The translations under genes and the position numbers were made by a program. A stretch of 64,000 nucleotides of DNA from Gadus chalcogrammus (taxonomy: Eukaryota; Chordata; Actinopteri; Gadiformes; Gadidae), in assembly GCF_026213295.1 (NCBI RefSeq), contig NC_079426.1, positions 21,433,639 to 21,497,638 of the forward strand, read 5' to 3'. This document shows, in pieces, positions 1 through 13,462 of this stretch; position 1 is the stretch's first letter; each line of letters starts with the position of its first letter. The notes beneath the pieces were generated by a model. That model searched no databases. It saw only the letters and a list, made by a program, of their open reading frames with translations, and was not told the DNA's origin.

Positions 1-2341
1 CCATGCTGATACCAAACTCGGAGCTCATAACGGCCCTAATTGAAACCGTCATTCCCTTAATTACTTTAATGAATCGCCTTCTCTGTGTAAGGGCCTTCAA
101 GGGACTTCAGGAATAGGTGCCAACATTGGCAGGTCTGTTAGGGGTGGCTTCAGTAAACACCCTTCACCGGGAGGGATGGGATGGGATGGTGCTGCTGGAT
201 GGAGAGAGTTACAGAGTGAGCAGCTGAGCAGTGGGTGGATCTGGAAGTGAATTGGTTTTTCTTCTCTGTCCCGGGGTTCATCCGTGGTCTGATCGGATTA
301 AGAGCCTCCAACGGATTGTTCAAAAATATTGAAATCACTTTGAATCCTCACTATAATCTGGCAAAAAAAAGAAACGAGAAATAAACGAGAAAATGATTAT
401 TTACAATGACAGAATGGGATCATTTTGATCAAACAATCAGTGTTAGCTGATCTAGCCTGAAGGATCGATTTAGAGAGGATAGAGAGGAGCAGCCGACTCT
501 TTGAATCTTTCTCAATATTGTGAGAGCAACAGAAGGGGCTAACTCACTGTTTTCTGATACAAATCAAAAATAACCTCAACTTCTAAAGATTGTGAGAATA
601 TCTTGTGTACGTGTATATTAGGAGAACAGTTTTATCTCCAGTGAAAAAAGAAAGTTTGGAAACCTTTGTTGGGTCATGGGGGAAGAATTGGTTAATGTGT
701 TATACAACAGAAAGTAGCTTAAGATGAAGCTCAGGTGAGGTCAATAGGTAACGTTTGGCTTTGAGAAAGTGACCAGAGTTTCGACATTGTCATGCCCACG
801 TACACCTGATGCATTCGTGCGATATATCTCCACTTGTGTCAAGATCTAAAAACGTTCATGCATAATCCTTTCTTAAAAATCAATTAGTCCTTAGTGTACT
901 CTACCCATGTGTGCGTGTGAATGCCTCTTTGTTTGTTGTTGATGTGTAAATATGTGTACAGGAGTACAAGGCCTCTTTAATAAGACACCTTCTGCTACCA
1001 TCCCCTAACTCAGGCGAACTAGCAGCCGTTTGTAACCCAGATGTGTTCAATATGCTAATTTGACATCAATTAGGAGGCCTGTGGCATCGTTCAAGCGCTG
1101 CCAATTAGACGAAGAACACCGAAATGGGCCATTTCAAAACCATTCAGCACGTCATAGATATCAATGCAAGCTGGTGAATCCAGGCCTAATGCCAAGACCC
1201 CTGACAGCAAGAGCCTGCTGCGGCCCAGCGCTCTATCAATGATCAGGGCTCTTCTCTCACTCGTCGCAGAGACCAAGAAATTTATATTTCACATGTAATG
1301 TTCTAACTATTTGTTTACAACACCGTTACAACCCTGTATTTGATGACTGACCAAAGTGTTCATATTTTTTAGCTTCTCATTTAGTTGCACTTGTGGAAAC
1401 TGTTACAGAGTGCCCAGTGAAGTAGAACACGTCTGCTGCTAAGACATACGAAAGGTAGCCAACAGTATAATCACCTACTACGTTACTACTGATTTTGTTG
1501 TATTTTAGAAGCTTATCATTCCTTCACGTTGGGTAACTGCATCAGTCTAGCAAGAATACGTAGCCGGTTGTAGTTTAGTGTAAGGGTGAGTTCGGGCTCC
1601 ACTTGCCATTTTGACCACATGTGATTTATAACTTCTACAACTATTGCCGTAGCCTTCAAGATCTGTGCTAGCGGTGCAAATGTGCTAGCCGCTATGCAAA
1701 CAGCACTCGACTGGAAATGGAAAACCGACGGACCACTATGAATCATGGGAAATAGAACGGCTGTGGAATAAGGTGTATACCAAAATCGTTCTTCTTCTTT
1801 TAAGTTGCCTTCCCTTAATGGTTGGGTATGGAATTCTCTTTTTTGGCAATTTTTGCAAAATTACTTGAAATCCTTATCATAACCCACTTACAGCGACTGA
1901 GTTAGAAGTACTGACATGAAAATTAAACAAGTCAATCATCTCTGGAATGGGCAGGGCTGGAAAAACTCCAACCAATGATTTCCAGACCCACCGAGTCGCA
2001 TTGGACAGTAAGTACGTCAATCAAACGGTCGTACTGCACTCCCCCTCCCCCGCTCCCCGCGCAACCCCTTCGTGCACGTACTCAAAGCTCGTGACCCAGG
2101 GCAAGCTTCTGTTTGTTGTTATCCTGCGGTAGCTACTTGAGCTAGCTAACTAGCTAATGGCTCGCTCTTGCGCATCTGTGTTCGCTCGTGCATGATTCGC
2201 TCGTGCGCGTCCATATACTTGGAATGGGTGGAGTCAGAGTCAGCGTTGAAGTAGAGGGGGTAGGACCATTTGAGTTGTGCATTTTCAAAATCTGCTGGCG
2301 CTTCGTAAATCCCATACCCAACCTTTAACTAAATGTGAAGA
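1..2341. other. Unannotated intergenic or intronic stretch
   Basis: No open frame here resembles a known protein, and the short ORFs have no family signature or splice context I can support. The stretch is moderately AT-rich with no long tandem repeat. A GC-richer patch near 2040-2230 has repeated gctcgtgc words. I see no RNA gene. Confidence 0.6.
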
Positions 2342-2836
2342 GGTTGCAACTTTAGAAAAGGGAACATGTTTGTGTTAATTAAGGTACTTGTGAGTTAAAT
2401 ATGAACAAGACCCCACTTTAGAATTGGGAACACATTTTGATTTAATATGACTTAATTAATAGTTAATACAGGTAATATTACCACTTGTAGTTTTGCGTTG
2501 TATTCAATAAGAATAGACTATATCCAGAGTTATAAAGAAGGGAATGACTATTATCTTGCTATTGCCCCTTTACAAGGCCCAAATGATGTCTTGGTTATTA
2601 GCATCGTTCCTCATATCCAATAACAGCTTTATTCACAGTAATTAAACAGTAATTTGGAGGTTATATTGGGTGAAATCTTAATTAATGGAGTAGTAAGGGT
2701 AAAACAAGGTTATACAGAATAAGGTATTAATATGTGTCTAATAATTACTAATAAAGTGCCAGAATGTTACTAATAGGCATAATAATAAGCACCTAGTTAA
2801 TGGTGAATATGTGTATCTTAATATAAAGTGTTACCC
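2342..2836. mobile_element. Non-autonomous DNA transposon (MITE) with GGTAACACTTTA-type ends
   Basis: The left end reads ggttgcaactttag and the right end reads ataaagtgttaccc, whose complement is gggtaacacttta, so the two ends form an imperfect inverted repeat. The interior is AT-rich with many taataa words and no coding capacity. It has the layout of an abundant fish repeat that I know from memory (start near GGTAACACTTTAGA, interior rich in taataa and ctaataa). I could not define a target-site duplication. The family assignment is recall; the inverted ends are visible. Confidence 0.6.
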
Positions 2837-3167
2837 AGGAGTTATTTGCTTTATTATAAAACACTTATTAAGTTGTAAGACTGAAGCAGCTTCCAGTCCT
2901 ACATGCATGGTAAACCATTCACTGCATGAATCCATATAACCTGCAGAACATAAACAATATCATTGAACCTATGAACCTATGAATCTTTGAGGCGTAGGAC
3001 AGTAGAAAAGTATGTTTTTATTACATGAAATTAGATAGAGCTGTCTGAAATAAAATCTAAACATAAATGTTGTATTATACCATATGACCATAAATGACTG
3101 AAGACATGACTAATTAATGTTTTCCTCAATATAAATAAATGTTTTGCAAATGTAAAAACACTTGCCA
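2837..3167. other. AT-rich spacer, no feature seen
   Basis: AT-rich sequence between the MITE and the 3' end of the LINE below. It has a short tandem 'gaacctat' near 2965-2980 and no ORF of interest. Confidence 0.5.
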
Positions 3168-3197
3168 GAAGTCCTCATCATCCTCATCGTCATCCGC

Positions 3198-4414
3198 TTA
3201 TCTGGGGTCGGGTCGCGGGGGGAGCAGCTCAAGCAGGGGGCCCCAGACTTCCCTTTCCCGGGCCACATTGACCAGCTCTGACGGGGGGATCCCGAGGCGT
3301 TCCCAGGCCAGTGTTGAGATATAATCTCTCCACCTAGTCCTGGGTCTTCCCCGAGGTCTCCTCCCCACTGGACGTGCCTGAAACACCTCCCAAGGAAGGC
3401 GCCCAGTGGGCATCCTTACCAGATGCCCGAACCACCTCAGCTGACTCCTTTCTAAGTAAAGGAGCAGTGGCTCTAATCCGAGTTCCACACGGATGGCTGA
3501 GCTTCTCACCCTATCCCTAAGGGAGACGCCAGCCACCCTTCTGAGAAAACTCATCTCGGCCGCTTGTACCCGCGATCTCGTCCTTTCGGTCATCACCCAG
3601 CCCTCATGACCATAGGTGAGGATAGGAACGAAGATCGACCGGTAGATCGAGAGCTTTGCCTTGCGGCTCAGCTCTCTTTTCGTTACAACGGTGCGGTAAA
3701 GCGAACGCAATACCGCCCCCGCTGCTCCGATTCTCCAGCCAATCTCACGCTCCATAGTACCCTCACTCACGAACAAGACCCCGAGGTACTTGAACTCCTT
3801 CACTTGGGCTAAGGACTCATTTCCTACCCGGAGTAAGCAATCCACCGGTTTCCTGCTAAGAGTCATGGCCTCAGATTTAGCGGTGCTGATCCTCATCCCA
3901 GCCGCTTCACACTCGGCCGCCAGCCGATCCAGTGAGTGCTGAAGGTCACAGGCCGATGATCCAATGAGGACCACATCATCTGCAAAAAGCAGTGACGAGA
4001 TCCTCAGACCACCGAACTGCAACCCCTCCCCACCATGACTACGCCTCGATATCCTGTCCATGTATATCACAAACAGGATTGGTGACAAGGCGCAGCCCTG
4101 GCGGAGACCAGCACCCATTGAGAACGAAACTGACTGGCTGCCGAGAACACGAACACAGCTCATGCTTTGGGAGTACAAAGATTGGATGGCCCTGAGGATA
4201 GACCCCCTTACCCCATACTCCCGCAGCACCTCCCACAGTTTCTCCCAGGGGACCCGGTCATACGCCTTCTCCAGATCCACAAAACACATGTAGACCGGAT
4301 GGGCATACTCCCAGGCCCCCTCCAGGATCCTTGCGAGAGTGAAGAGCTGGTCCGTAGTTCCACGTCCGGGGCGAAAACCGCATTGTTCCTCTTCAATCTG
4401 AGGTTCGACGATCG
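3198..4414 (-). pseudogene. LINE reverse transcriptase, C-terminal part after the frameshift
   Basis: This is the downstream piece of the LINE polyprotein. It carries the catalytic FADD motif, the 'EFKYLGVLF' palm/thumb block and the C-terminal GRPRTRWRD region. The track ORF begins at an internal Met (4289), but homology runs upstream to the break near 4412, so that Met is not a natural start. No internal stop lies between the break and the terminal stop. It cannot be expressed as a whole protein because the element lacks its 5' region. Confidence 0.8.
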
Positions 4415-4958
4415 CCGAACCCTCCTTTCCAGCACCTTGGAGTAGACTTTACCAGGGAGGCTGAGAAGTGTGATACCCCGGTAATTGGCACACACTCTCT
4501 GGTCCCCCTTTTTGAACAGGGGAACCACCACCCCGGTTTGCCACTCCTTTGGCACTGTACCCGACTCCCACGCGATGTTGAATAGGCGTGTCAACCATGA
4601 CAGCCCCTCAACACCCAGAGCCTTTAGCATTTCTGGCTGGATCTCATCAATCCCTGGGGCTTTGCCACTGCGGAGATGTTTGACTACCTCAGTGACCTCC
4701 ACCAGGGAAATTGACGACGAAACACCATCAACCTCGAGCTCTGCCTCCAACATAGAGGGCGTGTTATTCGGATTCAGGAGTTCCTCAAAGTGTTCCTTCC
4801 AACGTCCGACGACCTCCTCAGTTGAGGTCAACAGAGTCCCATCCTTACTGTACACAGCTTGGATGGTTCCCCGTTTCCCCCTCCTGAGGTGCCGGATAGT
4901 CTTCCAGAAACACTTTGGTGCCGACCGAAAGTCCTTCTCCATGGCCTCTCCGAACTTG
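4415..4958 (-). pseudogene. LINE reverse transcriptase, N-terminal part before the frameshift
   Basis: This is the upstream piece of the same LINE protein, from FGEAMEKDFRSA through NYRGITLLSLPGK to the break. Residues downstream of the break in the original frame are nonsense. Upstream of about 4958 the frame no longer resembles the family, so the Met at 4990 is read-through from the flank. The endonuclease domain is missing. Confidence 0.75.
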
Positions 4959-5350
4959 CCAGAAGTATCCCTGTATTTACACAGTTTCAACAGGATTTGC
5001 CATATATCCTCTCCATACAGGCGTTACAGGTATCTGTCCTCATCGCTTTGTCAGCTGGTTTCGAGGCTACTTGGGACAGAATGTCATGAAAGTCATACTG
5101 TCGTGTGTCGTTCTCCGGATATGCCAGGAGTTTCCTAATCTGGCTGGACAGTATGTAGGATTCCGGCCACCCCTGACTGAAGCGGGAGACATGGCGGGCA
5201 ACAACTTCCTCCGTTGGGGCTGCCTCTTACTGGGAAGACAGGTCGGTGGGGAAGGGATCCTCCTTAACCAATGGCAATGGGTCCTCAAACCCCTTCTCAA
5301 AACCAAGCTCAGCAGGGCATCCACAGACTGCAAAATATTGCAGGCTATTA
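4959..5350 (-). pseudogene. Decayed coding stretch of unknown family
   Basis: Read on the minus strand from about 5346 down to 4985, one frame gives a protein-like stretch of about 115 residues with only two stops (near 5230 and 4995). It includes ARHVSRFSQGWPESYILSS and an ending with TCNACMERIYGK (a CxxC). The composition is protein-like and the other frames are less coherent. I do not recognise the family. A decayed exon of a DNA transposon is one possibility. It abuts the truncated 5' end of the LINE, which probably inserted beside or into it. Confidence 0.3.
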
Positions 5351-9062
<3,712 letters not shown>

Positions 9063-9105
9063 TTCCTTCTGGCAATGACGCAACAATTGTCATTGCCAGA
9101 AGGAA
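9063..9105. repeat. Perfect 17-bp inverted repeat (hairpin)
   Basis: ttccttctggcaatgac at 9063-9079 is exactly complementary to gtcattgccagaaggaa at 9089-9105, with a 9-base loop. It lies 140 bp upstream of the short coding remnant at 9246 and may be part of the same element. Confidence 0.8.
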
Positions 9106-9245
9106 ATTCAAGAGGGGGGATTTCTATTGAGGCTACAAGCACTAGTTCCCACCCTTTCAAACCCGCCCATAGGGGGTGGTACTTAATGCGCTAATAGACC
9201 TATCAAAGATCATTGCCAGTTCGTTAGACTTAACCTGCAGAAAAC

Positions 9246-9488
9246 ATGGCCAAAGGTACTGAATACGCAGACGGACATAATACGGATGATGGGGATTTTG
9301 AAGAAGATATGGTAGAAACGGATGTTCGTGGCTACCTTTATGAGCCACAATATAGCGACGAGCAGCTGAGGGCTATGGAGGAAGAGGAGGCGGCTGAAGC
9401 TGCCGCCGCTACAACCTGCGGCAGACGAGGAGCCCGCAATGGCTCGAGCTGGGGCGGATTGGTGGTGACTGTGCTCATGCTGGACTGA
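9246..9488 (+). pseudogene. N-terminal remnant of a multi-copy fish transposon-associated protein
   Basis: An 80-codon ORF starts at an ATG with an acidic N-terminus, then YLYEPQYSDEQLRAMEEEE and an alanine-rich stretch. I recall this layout (YxFEPEYTxEEL, then acidic/Ala-rich, then a WWCxCxxC metal-binding motif) from abundant fish proteins with a P2X7-like C-terminal domain. Here the expected WW motif is present in the next frame at 9459-9474, but there it runs into TGA, so the copy appears frameshifted and truncated. Family membership is recall and needs a search. Confidence 0.45.
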
Positions 9489-9868
9489 CAAAATATACCA
9501 ATACGATGGTGGGAAAAGCTTACCAGTTTGTATGTTTTTATGCTTCATCTTTACTTGATCCGCTGACCGCTTGGGAGCCATCTGAGTATTTTTTAGAAGA
9601 AAAGGGTTATGTGGTAGGAACGTTAAGAATGCTTAACTGGGACATAAAAAAGGATTCATTGCTCAAATATTAAGCATCATGCTTTTGACATGATCCTAAG
9701 GAGTCCGCAAACGGCAACAATCACTACTCCTCCATGCTGTGGTACACTCTGACAGCTCATTGGTCAATGGGCAGCAGCTCATTTGCATTAAAGCTACATA
9801 AACCAGAAACAGCGCATTCTGAAGGGATTGAAACAGAGGGGGATATCGGTAGGCAAGATCTTTTTTCC
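9489..9868. other. Probable non-coding remainder of the preceding repeat
   Basis: The part near 9740-9840, with the words catttgcat, aaagctacataa and cgcattctgaagggattgaaacagagggg, resembles common fish repeat sequence. No gene is visible. Confidence 0.35.
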
Positions 9869-9948
9869 TTAAAGGGACTCTGACCTTTGTTGCATTTGAG
9901 AATTACAGCACATTCAAATCATCCCGCCTTCCTCCAATGCCCCACCCC

Positions 9949-9998
9949 CTAAGCGTTATTTTTTAGAGTACAAAACTAAGCGTTATTTTTTAGAGTAC
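9949..9998. repeat. Tandem duplication of a 27-bp unit
   Basis: ctaagcgttattttttagagtac occurs at 9949-9971 and again at 9976-9998. The solo LTR is inserted directly after the second copy, whose natural continuation (aaaag) resumes at 10354. Confidence 0.8.
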
Positions 9999-10349
9999 TG
10001 TAACGACCTCGCCGGTGACATAATGATGTCGAGTCATTAGTAGTTGAAGGTAGTTTTAATGAACCAAAACCAGGTCACTGAAACCCGTAACATTGTAACC
10101 AACGGCAGAAAACCGACACAAAACAAACCCCGGTTACCCCGGCAACCCCAACACGGTCTCACTCGCGTGCAGGCCCCCACCCTCCTGTTCTTCCAAGGCC
10201 CTCCCCCAGCTGACCTAATGATTCGCCCCCACGCTGATTGACAAGAAGAACATTACAATACATGCACATAGAACAACTGGCATAGCGGACAACGAAATAT
10301 AATGTAACACATAACACACAAACTATTTAACTGTCCCAGGGTCGCTACA
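9999..10349. mobile_element. Solo LTR, 351 bp
   Basis: It begins TGTAACGACC and ends GGGTCGCTACA, so the ends are TG..CA with short inverted termini. GTAC directly flanks it on both sides (9995-9998 and 10350-10353), a 4-bp target duplication. No coding sequence. The termini resemble those of the Gypsy LTR at 49622-50246 (TGTTACGACC...GGGTCGTAACA), so it is probably a Gypsy solo LTR left by LTR-LTR recombination. Confidence 0.8.
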
Positions 10350-10429
10350 GTACAAAAGTTCTAGACTCCCATGGGCTATGTTTAGACTCCCATGGGTTAT
10401 GTTTAATAATAATAATAATAATAATACAT

Positions 10430-11203
10430 TTAGTTTAGACTCCCAGGGGTCATAATATCTACCAGGGGTCTAGTAAACAAGAAATTTAGCAGGTGGCTCA
10501 CTGTAATTTTATGGGCTTCGTGTGATACCGTTTTGAGGCCCCATGTTGAAGGACAGTAGTCCCACTGAGTATAAGAAAGGTGTATGAGCATTACAAACAG
10601 AGTAGCGGGACAACGTCGCGTCTGAGTCCGAAATGGGTCCCGTAATCGGACTGAGTGGTGCGGTTGGGTGCCAACGGTCTGGAGGTCTTCGTGTAGCTCC
10701 AGAGTAGCGGGACAACGTCGCGTCTGAGTCCGAAATGGGTCCCGTAATCGGACTGAGTGGTGCGGTTGGGTGCCAACGGTCTGGAGGTCTTCCCGGAGCT
10801 CCAGAGTAGCGGGACAACGTCGCGTCTGAGTCCGAAATGGGTCCCGTAATCGGACTGAGTGGTGCGGTTGGGTGCCAACGGTCTGGAGGTCTTCCCGGAG
10901 CTCCAGAGTAGCGGGACAACTTCGCGTCTGAGTCCGAAACGGGTCCCGTAATCGGACTGAGTGGTGCGGTTGGTTGCCAACGGTCTGGAGGTCCTGAGAA
11001 TCATCCAGGGGAGCGGGACCACTTGGCTTCTGAGGCCGAATCGGGTCCCCTTGTCGGACTGAATGGTGCAGTTGGTGGCCAACAGTCTGGTCTTCCTGAG
11101 GCTCCAGAGGAGGGTAACTCTGTGAGTCTGAGTCCGAGGTGAGTCCCCTAATTGGACTGAATGGTGCAGTTTCAGTACGCCGTGGACCACTTTGGTCTGC
11201 CAT
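10430..11203 (-). CDS. Hypothetical repeat-containing ORF (257 codons)
   Basis: The frame opens with ATG at 11203 (MADQSGPRR) and runs through six 34-residue repeats centred on QTVGTQPHHSVRLRDPFRTQ, then a non-repeat tail of about 60 residues. The composition is rich in Pro, Thr, Arg and His. It sits wholly inside the TTAA-flanked element. The two other minus-strand frames are also open across the repeat because the unit is a multiple of three, so the open frame is weak evidence for translation. I do not recognise the protein. It could be a minisatellite with no product. Confidence 0.2.
   Translation of the reverse strand: MADQSGPRRTETAPFSPIRGLTSDSDSQSYPPLEPQEDQTVGHQLHHSVRQGDPIRPQKPSGPAPLDDSQDLQTVGNQPHHSVRLRDPFRTQTRSCPATLELREDLQTVGTQPHHSVRLRDPFRTQTRRCPATLELREDLQTVGTQPHHSVRLRDPFRTQTRRCPATLELHEDLQTVGTQPHHSVRLRDPFRTQTRRCPATLFVMLIHLSYTQWDYCPSTWGLKTVSHEAHKITVSHLLNFLFTRPLVDIMTPGSLN
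10600..11200 (-). repeat. 102-bp (34-codon) tandem repeat, about six units
   Basis: Unit starts fall at 10600, 10702, 10804, 10906, about 11008 and about 11110. The first three units are nearly identical, the fourth has a few changes, and the last two are clearly diverged, which gives a one-sided gradient. Since 102 is divisible by three, all three minus-strand frames stay open. The central word is agtccgaaatgggtcccgta. Confidence 0.9.
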
Positions 11204-11687
11204 CGTCAGTCGCTACGGTCGCTACTCGCTACTGTCTGCCGTGGAATCAAAACAAACCCTCTAGTTGAGGACGCGCCTTGATGACGCGGGCCCGAATGCG
11301 CCACAAGAAGCAGACGGAAAACCGCGGAAAACCTGCATGTCCATCTAGCAAACAGACAGGTCTGTCGGCCAATAAGATCCTTCGGTCCGAAGAATCTTAT
11401 TGGTTGAAGTTTTCACTAAATATTATGAGGGTGAAATAATTGTTTGTTTTTACTCCTGGTGGGTCTGTCTTGCATTTTAGAGTGTTATTACCTTATTAAT
11501 ACCAATTTAATCTTATCCAAAAAAAGTGTAAAAATGCAACAAAGGTAAGAGTCCCTTTAAAGCTATTTCCAAAAAAAAGCTTCAAAAACATGTTTTCTGA
11601 AACTCATCTACCATGTTTACTTATTGGGAAAACACCATAATATGTCTAATTTAAGTTTTAAGCTTGTGCATGGTTTCTGCACGTGAA

Positions 11688-12347
11688 CGACTTCATGCCT
11701 GTGTACACTTCATACTCGTGCATGTTGCAGAAAGTGTGCAACAGCGCCCCCTGGGATCACACTTTTCAGGGGATCGCAGAGGGGTCGCAGAGGGGTCACA
11801 TTTGTCGCCTGTTCGCGTTGTTGCCCAAGTGTTGTCGCAAGTTTTGTGTGTGCAAGTTTTATCAGGCAGATTTGTAGCGCCACATCTTTTGCCCGCCAAA
11901 GGTGCTTCAATTAATTCTCAACTATGGCCGAGATAACCACCATTGCATGTTTTTACCCGTTGAGTCGACCATGCAAGGCGACAGCTAGCTCGTCAGGAGC
12001 AGTTAGGGTTAAGTGTCTTGCTCAGAGACACATCATCACTCTAGCTAGGAGAAGCCGGGGATCGAACTAGCAACCGTTCGGTTACAAGACAAGATTTATT
12101 GATTGTTATTGATTTATTGCAAAAAATCCAGATACGTTATATCAACGCATAAATATTCAGTGCTTAAAATTCAATGCCTTTTTATTTTAAAAATCCAATG
12201 ACACAGATTTACTTCCATATATTACGCTGTACCTTCATTCAACCCGGTGTACTAAATTCTGTGACCCACCGAAAAATGTGACCCCAGGGGCCGCTGTTGC
12301 TAATTTTCTGCAACATGCACGAGTTTGAAGCGTAGGCAGATACGAAG
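11688..12347. mobile_element. Harbinger-like remnant with inverted arms around a SINE
   Basis: 11688-11770 (cgacttcatgcc... ctcgtgcatgttgcagaaa) is an inverted, diverged copy of 12268-12347. Near 11900-11953, text including the start ATGGCCGA followed by accattgcatgttttacc-like sequence closely matches 57525-57590 of the Harbinger-type element at 57351-58745. The matching start codon region suggests the same transposase-derived leader. The middle is occupied by a SINE fragment. The outer limits are unclear. Confidence 0.5.
11945..12095 (-). mobile_element. tRNA-derived SINE fragment
   Basis: On the minus strand the order is gttcgatccccggcttctcc (a Pol III B-box-like motif), then tgtctctgagcaagacactta, then ccttgcatgg. 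This is the layout of a common fish SINE, with a tRNA-related head followed by a 'gagcaagacacttaaccc' body. The 3' tail is missing or diverged. Family recall, not searched. Confidence 0.6.
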
Positions 12348-12398
12348 TCGAAAAAACATTGTGCATTATAACCAAAACATAAATAAAATATAAGATCT

Positions 12399-12467
12399 CC
12401 CCCACCTGGTGGGGGAGCATTTTTTATGCTGAGCTGGATGCTACTGAGCATCCAGCTCAGTAGCGTT
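12399..12467. repeat. Two adjacent perfect hairpins
   Basis: ctcccccacc/ggtgggggag near 12399-12419 is a 10-bp stem with almost no loop. About 10 bp further, ctgagctggatgct / agcatccagctcag near 12429-12462 is a 14-bp perfect stem with loop actg. No function can be assigned. Confidence 0.7.
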
Positions 12468-12935
12468 TGAGGTCATCGGGTTACAGAGTACCAGTTCCTG
12501 TGTATAGTCAAGACTGGAGTTTTATTTGCTGCAAGTAACAAGTACAGGTCAATGGAATTTTTGGTCCTGTTCCCCTCCCCAGTTTATTATCAGATTACAA
12601 ATAATAGTTCAATTAAAATATATGAACCCTGAAAATAAAACCTAGTAGTCATTAACATATGTAATTCCATAATTAACAAATCAATTTTTTTGGGATGATT
12701 CTATATATATATATATACATACAGTATATATATATATATATTGATAAGGAATGCAGATAGAAGGATGATTGATGTGATACTGGATGCTAATTGTATTCAG
12801 TTGGTTTTCCAACTCGAAACTCGAAGAAAAGGAAAAATTTGTAATCTGCTGTTCCTGATACAGAACTTTGGGTCCCTTCCAATATATTGTGTTCTAAAAG
12901 GATTAATGTTTCAGTTCGATTCCTTGTTTTTGTAG
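12468..12935. other. AT-rich stretch with (AT)n tracts
   Basis: It contains interrupted (AT)n tracts at 12701-12742. The final 25 bases before 12936 are pyrimidine-rich and end in tgtag, a plausible splice acceptor for the next feature. Confidence 0.5.
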
Positions 12936-13143
12936 GATTGCGTGCAACAATTTGGTTGCATGCATAGATGGGAACAGAATAGTGTTGGGTACACCTGTCA
13001 TCACCCAATCATGACAGAGGAGCAGCAGACACAAAATAAGTGTCTCCAAGCAGATTCACCCGCTGTCCAGGTGCTCAAAGCCATTGTGATAGACAAGAAT
13101 CTCCTTCGAGACTTGAAGCAGATGGAACGCTTCGAGCACACTG
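12936..13143 (+). CDS. Candidate exon of a multi-copy fish transposon-associated protein
   Basis: A 208-bp open segment runs from a good acceptor (ccttgtttttgtag, ending 12935) to a gtatgc donor at 13144. It translates as a 69-residue coherent stretch with GCMHRW, 'LKAIVIDKNLLRDLKQM' and FEHTG. The Cys/His-containing start and the DKxLLxDLxxMxxFxHTG block are shared, in my memory, by many uncharacterised multi-copy teleost proteins of probable DNA-transposon origin. The typical following block is not present nearby, so the rest is either in distant exons or lost. A host gene exon is not excluded. Confidence 0.45.
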
Positions 13144-13411
13144 GTATGCCTTGTTTACAGAATCATGTTTTCCATTCAAGCTCCACTGTTTTTTCCCACA
13201 TTTACTTGGTAAAAAACAATGTGTCCATTGGTCCACTGTCTACACTACACTTAACCCCCTTCACAAATAGATACCAGTAAATGACTGGGATAATCTCTCA
13301 GGCAACCGTGATTCTCTCTATTCACACACGTTCTTGAAGATTTCTGTCTAGCGCCCTTTCAACCATGGTATAGCAATAGCAATCATCCTTCATCCATCAT
13401 AGATATTATTT
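13144..13411. other. Spacer, no gene seen
   Basis: It follows the candidate exon donor and would be intron if that exon is real. No repeat is recognised. Confidence 0.4.
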
Positions 13412-13462
13412 TGTGGAGTGCAATATATGAGGAGACAAGAGACGGAGACGCGTCAAGTCAAC

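Larger units (their letters stand above)
3168..4958 (-). mobile_element. 5'-truncated RTE/Rex3-like LINE, reverse transcriptase region
   Basis: A non-LTR retrotransposon fragment on the minus strand. Reverse transcriptase motifs appear in order: a thumb-side block with RGKRG and 'SGKAPGIDEIQPEML', then CFVDLEKAYDRVPW (block A), GLRQGCALSPILF, and the catalytic LLFADDVV. The C-terminal domain ends RPRGRPRTRWRDY followed by PPRPDPR, typical of a very common fish LINE. The reading frame is broken once by a missing base near 4410-4414, which splits it into segments 4208-4990 and 3198-4289. The 3' end has the 'gataagcgg' tail and a GATGA-like simple repeat. Homology stops abruptly near 4958, the usual sign of 5' truncation. 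A second partial copy lies at 27917-28622. Clade naming between RTE, Rex3 and Expander is from memory. Confidence 0.85.
9869..11560. mobile_element. TTAA-flanked DNA transposon with 25-bp TIRs (piggyBac-like, non-autonomous)
   Basis: The left end 9873-9897 (agggactctgacctttgttgcattt) and the right end 11532-11556 are inverted copies with one mismatch in 25. TTAA lies directly outside both (9869-9872 and 11557-11560), as expected for the piggyBac superfamily. The element body is 1,684 bp. It holds a solo LTR (9999-10349) and a 102-bp tandem repeat (10600-11200). No transposase is visible, so it would need help in trans. The terminal bases AGGG are not the classical CCC of piggyBac, so another TTAA-targeting group is possible. 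Confidence 0.75.

Noticed and set aside
10600..11200. CRISPR-like array
   Set aside because: Units are contiguous 102-bp repeats without variable spacers, and the DNA is eukaryotic.
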